Notes: a model not told the origin generated them from the letters alone. A DNA stretch of 41,289 nucleotides from Chromatiaceae bacterium (GCA_028277905.1 JANQFI010000224.1:1-41289), one strand, 5' to 3'. Positions 9,370-17,564 are shown, counted from the first letter of the stretch. Numbers and translations: made by a program.

Positions 9370-10497
9370 CTAGGCCCGGTCGCCGGACTCGCCGGCGCGC
9401 TCCGCTCGTGGCGCGCCGAGTGGCAGGCTTTCCTCCCGGCCGGCCGCCACGAGGGCGCGGGCCTCCTCGGCTGGCCCCAGCATCACGGCGATGGGGTAGG
9501 TCTGCGCATTGGCACCGAAGACGATCTTCAGCGACATCGTGAGCGGCACCGACAGGAACATCCCTGCCGGCCCCAGCACCCAGCCCCAGAATACCAGGGA
9601 TAGGAACACCACCAGCGTGGACAAGCCCAGCCCCTGGCCCATGATGCGCGGCTCGAGGAAGTTGCCGACGCCGATGTTGACAACCATGAAGCCGAGCATG
9701 GCCAGCACAGCGTCGTCCAGCCCGAGCTGCACCAGCGCCAGCATGACGGCGGGGACCGCCGCGATGATCGAGCCGATGGTGGGGACGAAGTTCAGCAGGA
9801 AGGCCAGCATCCCCCACAAGGCGGCGAAGTCCACGCCCAGGTACTTGAGCCAGGCCCAAAGCACCACGCCGGTGAAGAGGCTGGTGCAGGTCTTGATGAA
9901 CATGTAGCGGTTGATGGTATGCATCACCTCGTTCAGCTGACTCAAGGACGCATCCGGCTGGCGCACGGCCGCGCGCAGCTTGCTCGGCAGGCTGCTGGCC
10001 TCGAACAAGATGAAGATCACCGTCACCAGGATCAGGAAGGCGTTGGTGAGCACGCCCCCCAGGCCCTTGATCAGCTCTCCGGTGATGCCCAGGATCCGCG
10101 CCGGGTCTACCAAGGAGTTGAAGGCTTGCCGCGACACGTGCAGACCCATGGTGTCCAGCCAGAGGACGAGCTCGCCGGATAGGGCCTTCAAGCGCATCTG
10201 GTAGTCCGGCAGTTTCGCGGTGAAGGCGTTGAGCGAGCCGGTGAACAGGGCGACGATGCCGCCGCCGGCCCCCATGAGAATCGCCACCACCAGCAGCATC
10301 GCCGCCCAGGTTGGCAGCCCGCGGTTGCGTAGGAACTGCACGAGCGGCGCCATCACGACGGCGATGAACACCGCCAGCAGAAAGGGCGTGACCAGGTTCG
10401 AGGCCGCCTTCAGCCCCCACACCACTACCACGAAGGCACCGGCCACCAGCAGGAAGCGCGCCGCCGGCGTGAAGCCGATCTGGTGCAGCTCGTGCAT
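9370..10497 (-). CDS. AI-2E family transporter (PerM/YdiK type permease)
   Basis: This 375-aa polytopic inner-membrane protein belongs to the AI-2E/PerM family. Substrates vary widely; autoinducer export has been shown for only some members. Visible hallmarks are two early helices (LLVAGAFVVVVWGLKAAS, PFLLAVFIAVVMAPLVQFL), a soluble middle segment, and the C-terminal core with FVPTIGSIIAAVPAVMLALVQ and VGNFLEPRIMGQGLGLSTLVVFLSLVFWGWVLG. The ATG at 10497 lies 10 bases after the lipoprotein stop, which indicates an operon. The specific substrate cannot be read from the sequence. Confidence 0.9.
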   Translation of the reverse strand: MHELHQIGFTPAARFLLVAGAFVVVVWGLKAASNLVTPFLLAVFIAVVMAPLVQFLRNRGLPTWAAMLLVVAILMGAGGGIVALFTGSLNAFTAKLPDYQMRLKALSGELVLWLDTMGLHVSRQAFNSLVDPARILGITGELIKGLGGVLTNAFLILVTVIFILFEASSLPSKLRAAVRQPDASLSQLNEVMHTINRYMFIKTCTSLFTGVVLWAWLKYLGVDFAALWGMLAFLLNFVPTIGSIIAAVPAVMLALVQLGLDDAVLAMLGFMVVNIGVGNFLEPRIMGQGLGLSTLVVFLSLVFWGWVLGPAGMFLSVPLTMSLKIVFGANAQTYPIAVMLGPAEEARALVAAGREESLPLGAPRAERAGESGDRA

Positions 10498-10507
10498 CGG
10501 TCGCGTC

Positions 10508-10927
10508 TCAGAACTGGGGCAGCCCGCTGTGCAGCAGCCAGACCTTGTGTTGCTCGTCCCAACGCCACTCCTGGCGGTCGAGCACCTGCTTCACCCGCTG
10601 CTCGTCTTCCAGCACGAAGTCGATGCGCACCAACCGTACCGCCGTGCTTTCCGGTGTAATGCTGGCCGCACGGACCACCTCGATGCCGGTCACCCGTACG
10701 TTCGCGAGCGGGCTCAGGTCCAACTCCTTCTGCGCGTCCGGGTGCAGAAACTCCACCGCGGCGTCCCAGTAGCCCCAGCGCAGCGTCTCCCGGTAGGCGT
10801 CGGCGGTGCTGAGCAAGGCGCTCGCCTGCTTGTCCTTCTGCATGCGGGCACAGCCGGGCAGTTCTGCCAAGGTGACGGACAGCGCGGCGATGAGCAACAA
10901 GAGTGCGGAGCGGGGCGGGCGTGGCAT
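10508..10927 (-). CDS. Putative lipoprotein of unknown function
   Basis: The 139-aa product starts with MPRPPRSALLLLIAALSVTLAELPGC. The LPGC box predicts lipid modification at the Cys. The mature part (about 115 residues) contains SALLSTADAYRETLRWGYWDAAVEFLHPD and a Trp-rich end (WRWDEQHKVWLLHSGLPQF), suggesting a compact alpha/beta domain of the NTF2-like kind, but I do not recognise a named family with confidence. The track start at 11410 is too far upstream and runs antisense to the TraB gene. It is first in an operon with the AI-2E permease and DUF3301 genes, and divergent from the TraB gene. Confidence 0.75.
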   Translation of the reverse strand: MPRPPRSALLLLIAALSVTLAELPGCARMQKDKQASALLSTADAYRETLRWGYWDAAVEFLHPDAQKELDLSPLANVRVTGIEVVRAASITPESTAVRLVRIDFVLEDEQRVKQVLDRQEWRWDEQHKVWLLHSGLPQF

Positions 10928-11115
10928 GGTGGGCGGGGCGGAACTGCGTTTGCGGACGGGGTTCTGCGGCGCACCGGCGGCGAGCGCGCCGGCGACCTCC
11001 GCCGACCATGATAAACCCGGCGTCACGACCGGCCAAAGCCGTTCTGGACGCGGCCTGTCGGCAGGGACTGCTGCGCTATCATGCAGTGTCCGCCTGCAAC
11101 CAACTCGTGAGAGCC

Positions 11116-12366
11116 GTGCCCGATACCAAGGACGCCCCCCAACAGACCGCCACATCTCCGGAGCCGGCGCAGACCGTCGCGGTGGGCGACGCCGAGGCCT
11201 ACCTGCTCGGTACCGCCCATGTCTCCCGCGCCAGCGTAACCCAGGTGCGGGCGCTGCTCGCCCCAGGCGACGATGGGACCGCGTCCTTCGACGCCGTCGC
11301 GGTCGAGCTGTGCGCGAGCCGCTTCGAGTCCTTGTCGGATCCCGACCGGCTGAACCGCATGGATCTGTTTGCCGTGATACGCCAGCAGCGCGTCTACGTG
11401 GTGGCGGCAAGCCTGGCCCTCGCCGCCTACCAGCAGCGGCTCGCGGACCAGTTCGGCATCGAGCCCGGCGCCGAGCAGCGCGCGGCCGTTCAGCTCGCCC
11501 ATGCGCGCGGGCTGCCGGTGCTCTTGGTGGACCGCGACATCGGCGTGACGCTGCGCCGCGCCGCCGCCAACCTCGGCTGGTGGAAGCGGCTCAACCTCTT
11601 CGCCGGGCTGCTGGCGGGCATGCTGTCCCGCGACGAGGTGAGCGAAGAGGAGATCGAGCGACTGAAGCAGGGCGACGTGCTGGAGACCACCTTCGCCGAG
11701 TTTGCCCAGGACCGCCGTGACCTCTTCGACCCCCTCATCACCGAGCGCGACAGATACATGGCCGCGCGGCTGCGCCAAGAGATCGCCAGGGGCGGCCACC
11801 GCCGCGTGCTGGCGGTGCTCGGCGCCGGCCACATCGCCGGTGTCGCCGGCGCTCTACGCGACCCCGCCACGCCCGACACCGACCCCGCCGCGACCATCGC
11901 TGTCCTGGACCGCGTGCCGCCACCGTCGCGGCTATGGCGGGCGCTGCCCTGGGTCCTGGTGGTCGTCGTCCTCGGGCTCTTTGGCTACGGCTTCACCCGC
12001 AGCCCAGAGATGGGCTGGAATCTGGTTGGGGATTGGGTGCTCATCAACGGCGGCCTGTCGGCGCTTGGCGCGGCCATCGCCGCGGCCCATCCACTGACGG
12101 TGCTGGTTGCCTTCTGTGCCGCGCCGCTGACCTCGCTCAACCCCAGCATCGGTGCCGGCATGGTGGCTGGCGCCGCCGAGCTGGTGCTGCGCCGGCCCAG
12201 CGTCGGCGACTTCGGCAGCCTGCGCGACGACATCACCAGGGTACGCGGCTGGTGGCGGAACCGTGTCTCCCACATCCTGGTCGTGTCCATCCTCGCTAGC
12301 CTCGGCTCTGCCGCCGGCACCTATATTGCCGGTTTTCGCATCGTCGGGCGGTTGGTGACTGGCTAG
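11116..12366 (+). CDS. TraB/PrgY-family membrane protein
   Basis: TraB/PrgY proteins are putative metal-dependent enzymes; enterococcal PrgY limits pheromone activity and the function of proteobacterial members is unknown. The soluble domain has the conserved AEAYLLGTAHVSRAS near the N-terminus, VELCASRFESL, and VLAVLGAGHIAGV near residue 240. The C-terminal half has three to four helices (ALPWVLVVVVLGLFGYGF, LSALGAAIAAAHPLTVLVAFCAAPLTSLNPSIGAGM, ILVVSILASLGSAAGTYIAG). I take the GTG at 11116; the ATG at 11008 is possible, but a -10-like TATCAT lies between them at 11077. The stop TAG lies in a CTAG four bases before the flank of repeat element A1. Confidence 0.85.
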   Translation: MPDTKDAPQQTATSPEPAQTVAVGDAEAYLLGTAHVSRASVTQVRALLAPGDDGTASFDAVAVELCASRFESLSDPDRLNRMDLFAVIRQQRVYVVAASLALAAYQQRLADQFGIEPGAEQRAAVQLAHARGLPVLLVDRDIGVTLRRAAANLGWWKRLNLFAGLLAGMLSRDEVSEEEIERLKQGDVLETTFAEFAQDRRDLFDPLITERDRYMAARLRQEIARGGHRRVLAVLGAGHIAGVAGALRDPATPDTDPAATIAVLDRVPPPSRLWRALPWVLVVVVLGLFGYGFTRSPEMGWNLVGDWVLINGGLSALGAAIAAAHPLTVLVAFCAAPLTSLNPSIGAGMVAGAAELVLRRPSVGDFGSLRDDITRVRGWWRNRVSHILVVSILASLGSAAGTYIAGFRIVGRLVTG

Positions 12367-12564
12367 GGCCTGGTGCAGCAGTGCGAATGTCCCGAGACCG
12401 TCTCAGGTCGTTGTCGTTGTCGTGCTCGTGGTCGTTGTCGTTGTCGTTGTCGTGATCGCGGTCTCGACCGTGCGCATATTCGATCACGATTACGATTACG
12501 ATTACGATAGCGATCGCGACAACGAGGGGATCCCTGTCTCGGCACTTCCGCAGCAAAGCACTAG
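12363..12564. mobile_element. Repeat element A, copy 1 (MITE-like)
   Basis: The body is 12374-12560, flanked by CTGG and CTAG. The left end reads TGCAGCAGTGCGAATGTCCCGAGACCGTCTC and the right end, inverted, reads TGCTTTGCTGCGGAAGTGCCGAGAC. The interior is a 6-bp-period tract (ttgtcg/gattac type). The same ends recur in copies 2 and 3. No open frame inside looks coding, so mobility would have to be supplied in trans. It lies between two convergent 3' ends, those of the TraB gene and the yqiA remnant. Confidence 0.7.
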
Positions 12565-12572
12565 GGCCTAGC

Positions 12573-12896
12573 TCAGGCAATGGCCTGGGCCTCCGCGCTC
12601 GCCGGCGCCGCGGCTTCCCGGATGAGACCCAGCACCTGCTCTAGGTGCCGGAACCCATGGTCGCCACCCGGAAATGCCAGTACCCGCGCACAGCCGCGGT
12701 ACAGCGCCGCAGCGGCGCGGGTGTCGATGACCTCGTTGCCGAGGTCCAACAGCAGCGTCGTCGGCGCGTGCAGGTCCGTGCAGGGCCGTCCCGGGGTGTA
12801 GGCGCGGGTCTGCTCGATGAGGTCGTGGGTCAACAGGTAAGGCTCACCGGCGACGCATTGCCGCTCGGCTGTCTGCTCGCGCCTTGGCGCCGACAT
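12573..12896 (-). pseudogene. N-terminally truncated YqiA/YcfP-type alpha/beta-hydrolase remnant
   Basis: The frame encodes the C-terminal half of a YqiA-type esterase: GEPYLLTHDLIEQTRAY, then LLLDLGNEVIDTRAAAALYRGC with the acid residue, and FPGGDHGFRHLEQVL with the catalytic His. Family members are about 190 aa and start with YLHGF and a GSSLGG nucleophile box. Neither is present here in any frame upstream, where the promoter region and start of the small plus-strand gene lie instead. The catalytic Ser is therefore gone and the gene is a remnant. Its 3' end stands 8 bases from the CTAG flank of element A1, which may have taken part in the rearrangement. Confidence 0.75.
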
Positions 12897-12919
12897 GGGG
12901 TGCAGGCGCCGGTGGCCGC

Positions 12920-12925
12920 TATACT
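12920..12925 (+). promoter_or_regulatory. Candidate -10 box of the small gene at 12949
   Basis: TATACT matches the -10 consensus in five of six bases and sits 24 bases before the ATG, in the context gctatactgcgcg. No convincing -35 is visible at 16-18 bases upstream. Confidence 0.35.
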
Positions 12926-12948
12926 GCGCGCGGGTCGCGCGCCGAGAT

Positions 12949-13221
12949 ATGCCCATGTCCGCCAAGCATCAAAGTCCCACAGACCGTGTCGAAGCCCTGT
13001 ACCTTGAGCTGGTTGCCCACTATGGTAGCGGCGACGACCGCGAGCTACGCGCCGCCGCCAAGCTGCTGCTCGTCGCATTGGCCAAGTTCCGCGCCCACGG
13101 AGGTCGCCGCTGGGAGCTGCTATTGGACCAGTACGTCGATATCATCAAGCACGACCCTGAGCGCTTCGAGCGCATGCTGGAGTCCAACAGCGGCACTGCC
13201 TCCGACGAGCTGGAGGCCTAG
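12949..13221 (+). CDS. Small conserved-looking hypothetical protein
   Basis: The 90-aa product (MPMSAKHQSPTDRVEALYLELVAHYGSGDDRELRAAAKLLLVALAKFRAHGG...) is soluble, helical and charged. It has typical host codon use and an acidic C-terminus (RMLESNSGTASDELEA). I do not recognise the family. The frame is supported by a TATACT box just upstream and by amino-acid composition unlike the shadow frames around it. Start candidates are 12949 and 12955; the longer ORF start at 12895 would lie before the putative -10 box. It stands alone between the esterase remnant and a repeat-filled gap. Confidence 0.65.
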   Translation: MPMSAKHQSPTDRVEALYLELVAHYGSGDDRELRAAAKLLLVALAKFRAHGGRRWELLLDQYVDIIKHDPERFERMLESNSGTASDELEA

Positions 13222-13257
13222 CACGGCTGCATGGTAGCGCGACAAGCGTGCCGCATC

Positions 13258-13287
13258 CGGATCGAAATCGGGATCCCGATCCCGATG
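13258..13287. repeat. GAT/ATC 6-bp-period tract 2
   Basis: The tract contains GGATCGAAATCGGGATCCCG followed by ATCCCGATGG. It shares the 16-mer GGATCGAAATCGGGAT with tract 1. Confidence 0.7.
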
Positions 13288-13326
13288 GCTCCGGAGCCGC
13301 CGGTGGCAGGGTATTCGCAATTGGCT

Positions 13327-13489
13327 TAAGGCGATTTCTGTCAACAAACAGACCGCCTGGCTTGTCTTTTCGCCCGCCTGCTGCGTCGCGGCAGCGGGCA
13401 CAGAGCTCGACGATGCGCCCGCTGCCGCGCCTTGAAGGCGCGCGAAAATCCTACGCCATTCGGTCTGTTTGCTTCCGGCAATCGCCTAA
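13327..13489. mobile_element. Palindromic repeat element B, copy 1 (MITE-like)
   Basis: The body 13330-13486 (157 bp) is flanked by a TAA on each side, as a 3-bp target duplication would be. Its ends are inverted repeats: GGCGATTtctgtcaaCAAACAGACCG against GGCGATTgccggaagCAAACAGACCG, identical in at least 18 of 26 positions. Inside, cgcggcagcgggc pairs with gcccgctgccgcg, and ttttcgcccgcc with ggcgcgcgaaaa, so nearly the whole element can fold on itself. A second copy starts at 41166. It encodes no protein. Confidence 0.8.
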
Positions 13490-13510
13490 GGTCTCCCGGT
13501 TAGCCCGACC

Positions 13511-13526
13511 GGGGTCCAGGGACCCC
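13511..13526. terminator. Short perfect hairpin
   Basis: Arms ggggtcc (13511-13517) and ggacccc (13520-13526) are separated by two bases, extended by one c/g pair. It lies 22 bases downstream of element B1 and lacks a T-run, so a terminator role is only possible. Confidence 0.25.
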
Positions 13527-13558
13527 GAGCGACCATGGGGTCGCCCGAATCTTGGGCG

Positions 13559-13564
13559 TATACT
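13559..13564 (+). promoter_or_regulatory. Candidate -10 box upstream of the mutarotase gene
   Basis: TATACT in the context gggcgtatactgcacac lies 100 bases before the ATG. No good -35 hexamer stands at the usual distance. Confidence 0.3.
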
Positions 13565-13663
13565 GCACACGCCCGCTGAGCGGGTTCGGGAGAGCCGCCA
13601 TCGCCCCGATCTCGCCAAGCTTCCATCGACAACCAGCGGCCCATCCGGCCGCGAGGAGCTCCC

Positions 13664-14620
13664 ATGGACATCGCCCAGGCGAACGAGGAGTTCGGCATCG
13701 CCGGTGTGCTCAGCATCGGCGACGGTCGCGGCGGCTTTCCGCTGATCTGCGTCGAAAACGACCACGCGCGTGCCGAGATCTGCGGCTACGCGGGGCAGGT
13801 GCTGTCCTACCGGCCGGAGCAGGAGGACCAGGATCTGCTGTTCTTGAGTGAGCACGCCTACTTCCAGCCCGGCAAGGCCATCAAGGGCGGTATTCCGGTC
13901 TGCTGGCCCTGGTTCGGCCCAGATCCGGAGGGACGCGGCCGGCCGGACCACGGCTTCGTGCGCACCAGGTACTGGAGGCTCCTGAGCACCGAGTCACGCG
14001 TGGACGGCAGCACCCGCGTGCGGCTCGGCTGCCGTGACGACGAGACCAGTCGGGTGCTTTGGCCCCATGCCTTCGCATTGGAGCTGGCGGTAACTGTGGG
14101 CCCGTCGCTGGAGGTCGCGCTCACCACCCGCAATAGGGGCGAGGCGCCCATCACTCTTACCCAGGCGTTGCATAGCTATTTTCGGGTGGGTGACGTGCGC
14201 CGCGCACAGCTGTTGGGACTTGCCGGCTACGAGTATATCGACAAGCTGGGCCTGATCACGAACCTGGACGAGCCGGCCGCCAGGACCGCGGACGGCGAGC
14301 CCGGGGACCTGCGCAACAGGCAATCGGGCCCCATCAACTTCGACGCTCCGGTGAATCGCATTTATCTCGAGACCACCGAGCGCCTGGTCATCGACGACCT
14401 GTCGCTGGGCCGACAGGTTCGGATCGACCGTGCGGGCAGCCGCTCCGTCGTGGTCTGGAACCCCTGGGTGGAGCAGTCCCGTCACATGGGCGACTTCGGC
14501 GACCAGGAGTACCTCGGCATGGTCTGTGTCGAGACCACGAACGCCGCCGACGACGCAGTCACCATAGCCCCAGGCGAGAGCCACCGCATGGCCAGCAGCT
14601 ACGGCGTCCTGCATGACTGA
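13664..14620 (+). CDS. D-hexose-6-phosphate mutarotase (aldose 1-epimerase family, YeaD type)
   Basis: Enzymes of this family interconvert alpha and beta anomers of glucose-6-phosphate or related sugars in the cytoplasm. The 318-aa sequence has the characteristic GQVLSYRPEQEDQDLLFLSEHAYFQPGKAIKGGIPVCWPWFGPDPEGRGRPDHGFVR segment with the conserved His of DHGFVR. It also has LTQALHSYFRVGDVRRAQLLGL in the middle and VVWNPWVEQSRHMGDFGDQEYLGMVCVE near the end, where the catalytic Glu is expected. An SD-like gaggag precedes the ATG. The stop overlaps glnE by eight bases, so the two genes are likely translated from one message. Confidence 0.92.
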   Translation: MDIAQANEEFGIAGVLSIGDGRGGFPLICVENDHARAEICGYAGQVLSYRPEQEDQDLLFLSEHAYFQPGKAIKGGIPVCWPWFGPDPEGRGRPDHGFVRTRYWRLLSTESRVDGSTRVRLGCRDDETSRVLWPHAFALELAVTVGPSLEVALTTRNRGEAPITLTQALHSYFRVGDVRRAQLLGLAGYEYIDKLGLITNLDEPAARTADGEPGDLRNRQSGPINFDAPVNRIYLETTERLVIDDLSLGRQVRIDRAGSRSVVVWNPWVEQSRHMGDFGDQEYLGMVCVETTNAADDAVTIAPGESHRMASSYGVLHD

Positions 14621-17564
14621 GGGCGCGGCCGGCGGGCAACCAGGAGACCAAAGGGCAGACCAACCGGGAGACAAGGGGGGGGACCCGCCAGCAGAGCGGC
14701 CGGCGGATCGCAACTGGTCGCAATGGTGCGCCTGGGCCGCCGCGCGGGGGGTATCTGTACCCAATGACGCGGGATTCCAAGCCGCCCGCGCGCGGGTCTG
14801 GGAGGCGAGTGAGCTCGTGGCCCTCACTGCCGCCCGTAGCCCCGAGACCCTTGCCGCGCTGCTGGCGCAGGGTGCGTTGCACCGCGCCCCGGCGGAGGGC
14901 GAGCTGGACCGCCTGCTGGGGGACGCGCTCGGCCATCTCTCCCCGGATGTCGCCGACGAGCCCGGCTTGGCCCGTGCCCTGCGCCGCTTCCGCCGCACCC
15001 AGATGCTGCGCATCGTCTGGCGGGATCTCGCCGGCTGGGCACCCCTAGACGAGACCCTGGAGAGCCTGAGCGCATTGGCGGATGCGTCGGTGCAGCGCGC
15101 GCTGGCGCTGCTCACCGCCTGGACCGAGACGGAGCTGGGCGTGCCGGAGGACGCTGCCGGTCGTCGCCAGCCCCTGTTGGTCCTGGGCATGGGCAAGCTC
15201 GGCGCGCGCGAGTTGAACCTGTCCTCGGACATCGACCTGATCTTCGCTTTTCCGCGCACGGGCGAGACTCGGGGCGGCTCGCGCATCCTGACCAACGAGC
15301 AGTTCTTCGCTCGGCTCGGCCAGCGCCTGGTCCAGGCCCTCGATCGAGTCACCGTGGACGGCTTCGTCTTTCGCGTCGACACGCGCTTACGGCCCTTCGG
15401 CAGTGCCGGCCCGCTGGCCATGAGCTTCGATGCCCTGGAGGACTACTACCAGGCCCAGGCGCGGGAGTGGGAGCGCTACGCCATGACCAAGGCGCGGGTG
15501 GTGGCCGGGCCGCCGGGGCCAGCGGGGGAGCTGATGGCGCAGTTGCGCCCCTTTGTCTACCGGCGTTATCTGGACTTCGGCGCCATCGAGTCGCTGCGCT
15601 CGCTCAAGGTGATGATCGCCCGGGAGCTGAAGCGCAAGGGCATGGAGCACGACATCAAGCTCGGCCCCGGCGGCATCCGCGAGATCGAGTTCATCGGCCA
15701 GTCCTTCCAGCTCATCCGCGGCGGGCGCGAGCCGGAGCTGCGCATCCGCGCCATCCAGCCCGTGCTGAAGCTGCTCGGCGACAAGGGCCTGCTCCGTCCC
15801 GGCGATGTCGCGGCACTGACCGCGGCGTATCGCTTCCTCAGGCTCACCGAGAACCGCCTCCAGGCCTGGCAGGACCGCCAGACCCATGTGCTGCCCGACC
15901 AGCCGGACGCCAAGCTCAGGCTCGCCCGCAGCATGGGCTTCGACGACTGGGCAGGCTTCCAAGCGGCGCTGGATACGCACCGCGAGCGGGTGCAGCGCTG
16001 TTTCGAGGCCGTTTTCGCCGAGCCCGGCACTGGCGAGCACGCTTTGGCGATGCTGTGGACGGGGCGTCCCGAGCCCGCAGAGGCCGAGGCGCTGCTAGCC
16101 GCGCAGGGGCTCGCTGCGCCCGCCGAGGCCCTCGCCGCCATTGCACGCTTCCGCGATGCGGCCGAGCGCCGTGGGCTCAGCACCCGCGCCGCCGAGCACC
16201 TGGACCTCGTGGTGCTGGTGCTGCTCGGTGCCGTCACCGACAGCGACGACCCGGACCTGGCCCTGCCTCGGGTATTGACCGTGCTGGAGTCCGTGCTGGG
16301 GCGCACCGCCTACCTGGCGCTCCTCTCCGAGCACCCGGACGCCTTACGCCAGCTGGTGCGGCTCAGCGCCAGGAGCCCTTGGTTCGCCGAGTGCACCGCC
16401 CGCCAGCCGCTGCTGCTCGACGAGCTGCTGGACCCGAGGCGGCTGTTCGAGCCGCTGCGACGGGGGGACCTGGAGCAGGAGCTGGACCTGCTGCTCGGTG
16501 GCGTCGGCGACGACCTCGAGCAGCGCATGGAACGGCTGCGCCAGTTTGTGCAGGGCAACAAGCTGCGCACCGCGGCGGCCGACATCACCGGCGTGATTCC
16601 GCTCATGGTGGTGAGCGACTACCTGACCGAAATCGCCGAAGTGGCCACGGCGCGCAGCCTCGCCATCGCCTTCTGCGACTTGCGCCGGCGCCACGGTTGC
16701 CCGCCGGGCGCGACGCCGCAGCAGCCTGGCTTCCTGGTGCTGGGCTACGGCAAGCTGGGCGGCATCGAGCTGGGCTACAACTCGGACCTCGACCTGGTAT
16801 TCCTGTACGACGAGGCGCTGGCCCATGTCGGCACGGTGCCCGAGGAGGACGATCAGCGGTCCATCAGCGGCGCCCAGTTCTATGTGCGCCTGGCGCAGCG
16901 ACTGATCCACATCATGACGACGCCGACCTATTCCGGCGTGCTCTACGAGATCGACGCGCGGCTGCGCCCTGACGGCGACAAGGGCATGATCGCCCGGACC
17001 TTGGGCTCGTTCGAGAGCTATCAGCGCGAGGAAGCCTGGACCTGGGAGCACCAGGCCCTGGTCCGCGCGCGACCGGTGGCGGGCGATGCCGGGCTCGCCG
17101 AGCGCTTCCAGGCGGTCCGCGCCGCCATCCTGCGTCTGCCGCGGGTGCCCGACAGGCTGCGCGCAGAGGTGCGCGACATGCGCACGAAGATGCGCGACAA
17201 CCTGGATAAGAGCAGCAGGGGCGACGCGACCCATGCCGCCCGCTTTGACCTCAAGCAGGGCCGAGGCGGTATTGCCGACATCGAGTTCATGGTTCAATAC
17301 TCGGTGCTGCGCTGGGCCGCCGAGCACCCGGAGCTGGCCACCTGGAGCGACAATGTGCGGCTGCTCGATACCCTGGACCGCCTCGCGCTGCTGCCGGGCC
17401 ATGCCGCCGGTGAGCTCACCCAGGCTTACAAGGCCCTGCGCGCGGCCTATCACCGCAACGCCCTGCAGGATTCACCGGGGTTGGTGCCCGATCAGGAGGT
17501 GGCGCGCGAGCGCGAGGCCGTGGCCCGACTCTGGGAGCAGCTGATGGAGGCGGGTAGGGCCTAG
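14613..17564 (+). CDS. glnE: Bifunctional glutamine synthetase adenylyltransferase/adenylyl-removing enzyme
   Basis: GlnE attaches AMP to and removes it from glutamine synthetase in response to PII. It therefore sets GS activity to nitrogen supply. Two nucleotidyltransferase domains are visible: GMGKLGARELNLSSDIDLIF near residue 191 (adenylyl-removing half) and GYGKLGGIELGYNSDLDLVF near 710 (adenylylating half), each with the metal-binding DxD. Each is followed by its helical GlnE/PII-uridylyltransferase-like domain. The 983-aa length is slightly above the E. coli protein. The extra N-terminus (GGQPGDQRADQPGDKGGD) is low-complexity. The start overlaps the mutarotase stop by eight bases. Confidence 0.96.
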   Translation: MTEGAAGGQPGDQRADQPGDKGGDPPAERPADRNWSQWCAWAAARGVSVPNDAGFQAARARVWEASELVALTAARSPETLAALLAQGALHRAPAEGELDRLLGDALGHLSPDVADEPGLARALRRFRRTQMLRIVWRDLAGWAPLDETLESLSALADASVQRALALLTAWTETELGVPEDAAGRRQPLLVLGMGKLGARELNLSSDIDLIFAFPRTGETRGGSRILTNEQFFARLGQRLVQALDRVTVDGFVFRVDTRLRPFGSAGPLAMSFDALEDYYQAQAREWERYAMTKARVVAGPPGPAGELMAQLRPFVYRRYLDFGAIESLRSLKVMIARELKRKGMEHDIKLGPGGIREIEFIGQSFQLIRGGREPELRIRAIQPVLKLLGDKGLLRPGDVAALTAAYRFLRLTENRLQAWQDRQTHVLPDQPDAKLRLARSMGFDDWAGFQAALDTHRERVQRCFEAVFAEPGTGEHALAMLWTGRPEPAEAEALLAAQGLAAPAEALAAIARFRDAAERRGLSTRAAEHLDLVVLVLLGAVTDSDDPDLALPRVLTVLESVLGRTAYLALLSEHPDALRQLVRLSARSPWFAECTARQPLLLDELLDPRRLFEPLRRGDLEQELDLLLGGVGDDLEQRMERLRQFVQGNKLRTAAADITGVIPLMVVSDYLTEIAEVATARSLAIAFCDLRRRHGCPPGATPQQPGFLVLGYGKLGGIELGYNSDLDLVFLYDEALAHVGTVPEEDDQRSISGAQFYVRLAQRLIHIMTTPTYSGVLYEIDARLRPDGDKGMIARTLGSFESYQREEAWTWEHQALVRARPVAGDAGLAERFQAVRAAILRLPRVPDRLRAEVRDMRTKMRDNLDKSSRGDATHAARFDLKQGRGGIADIEFMVQYSVLRWAAEHPELATWSDNVRLLDTLDRLALLPGHAAGELTQAYKALRAAYHRNALQDSPGLVPDQEVAREREAVARLWEQLMEAGRA

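Larger units (their letters stand above)
13222..13663. other. Non-coding stretch upstream of the mutarotase gene
   Basis: These 442 bases contain no gene. They hold a GAT-period tract (13258-13287), the palindromic element B copy 1 (13327-13489), a perfect short hairpin ggggtcc-ag-ggacccc (13511-13526), and a TATACT box at 13559 that may start the mutarotase-glnE transcript. Confidence 0.6.

Noticed and set aside
9341-10420. 481-aa minus-strand ORF (8975..10420) read as one protein
   Set aside because: Only the last 121 residues (DUF3301) are protein-like. The rest is an alternative frame of the AI-2E permease gene.
12401-12530. Possible CRISPR-like array
   Set aside because: The period is 6 bases with no spacers of unique sequence. 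It is a simple periodic tract inside element A1 and there are no cas genes.
12296-12580. Repeat-encoded ORF RDRDHDNDNDNDHEHDNDND (94 aa, minus)
   Set aside because: The residue pattern is the direct translation of the hexamer tract, and it overlaps the end of the TraB gene. There is no start context and no homologous look.
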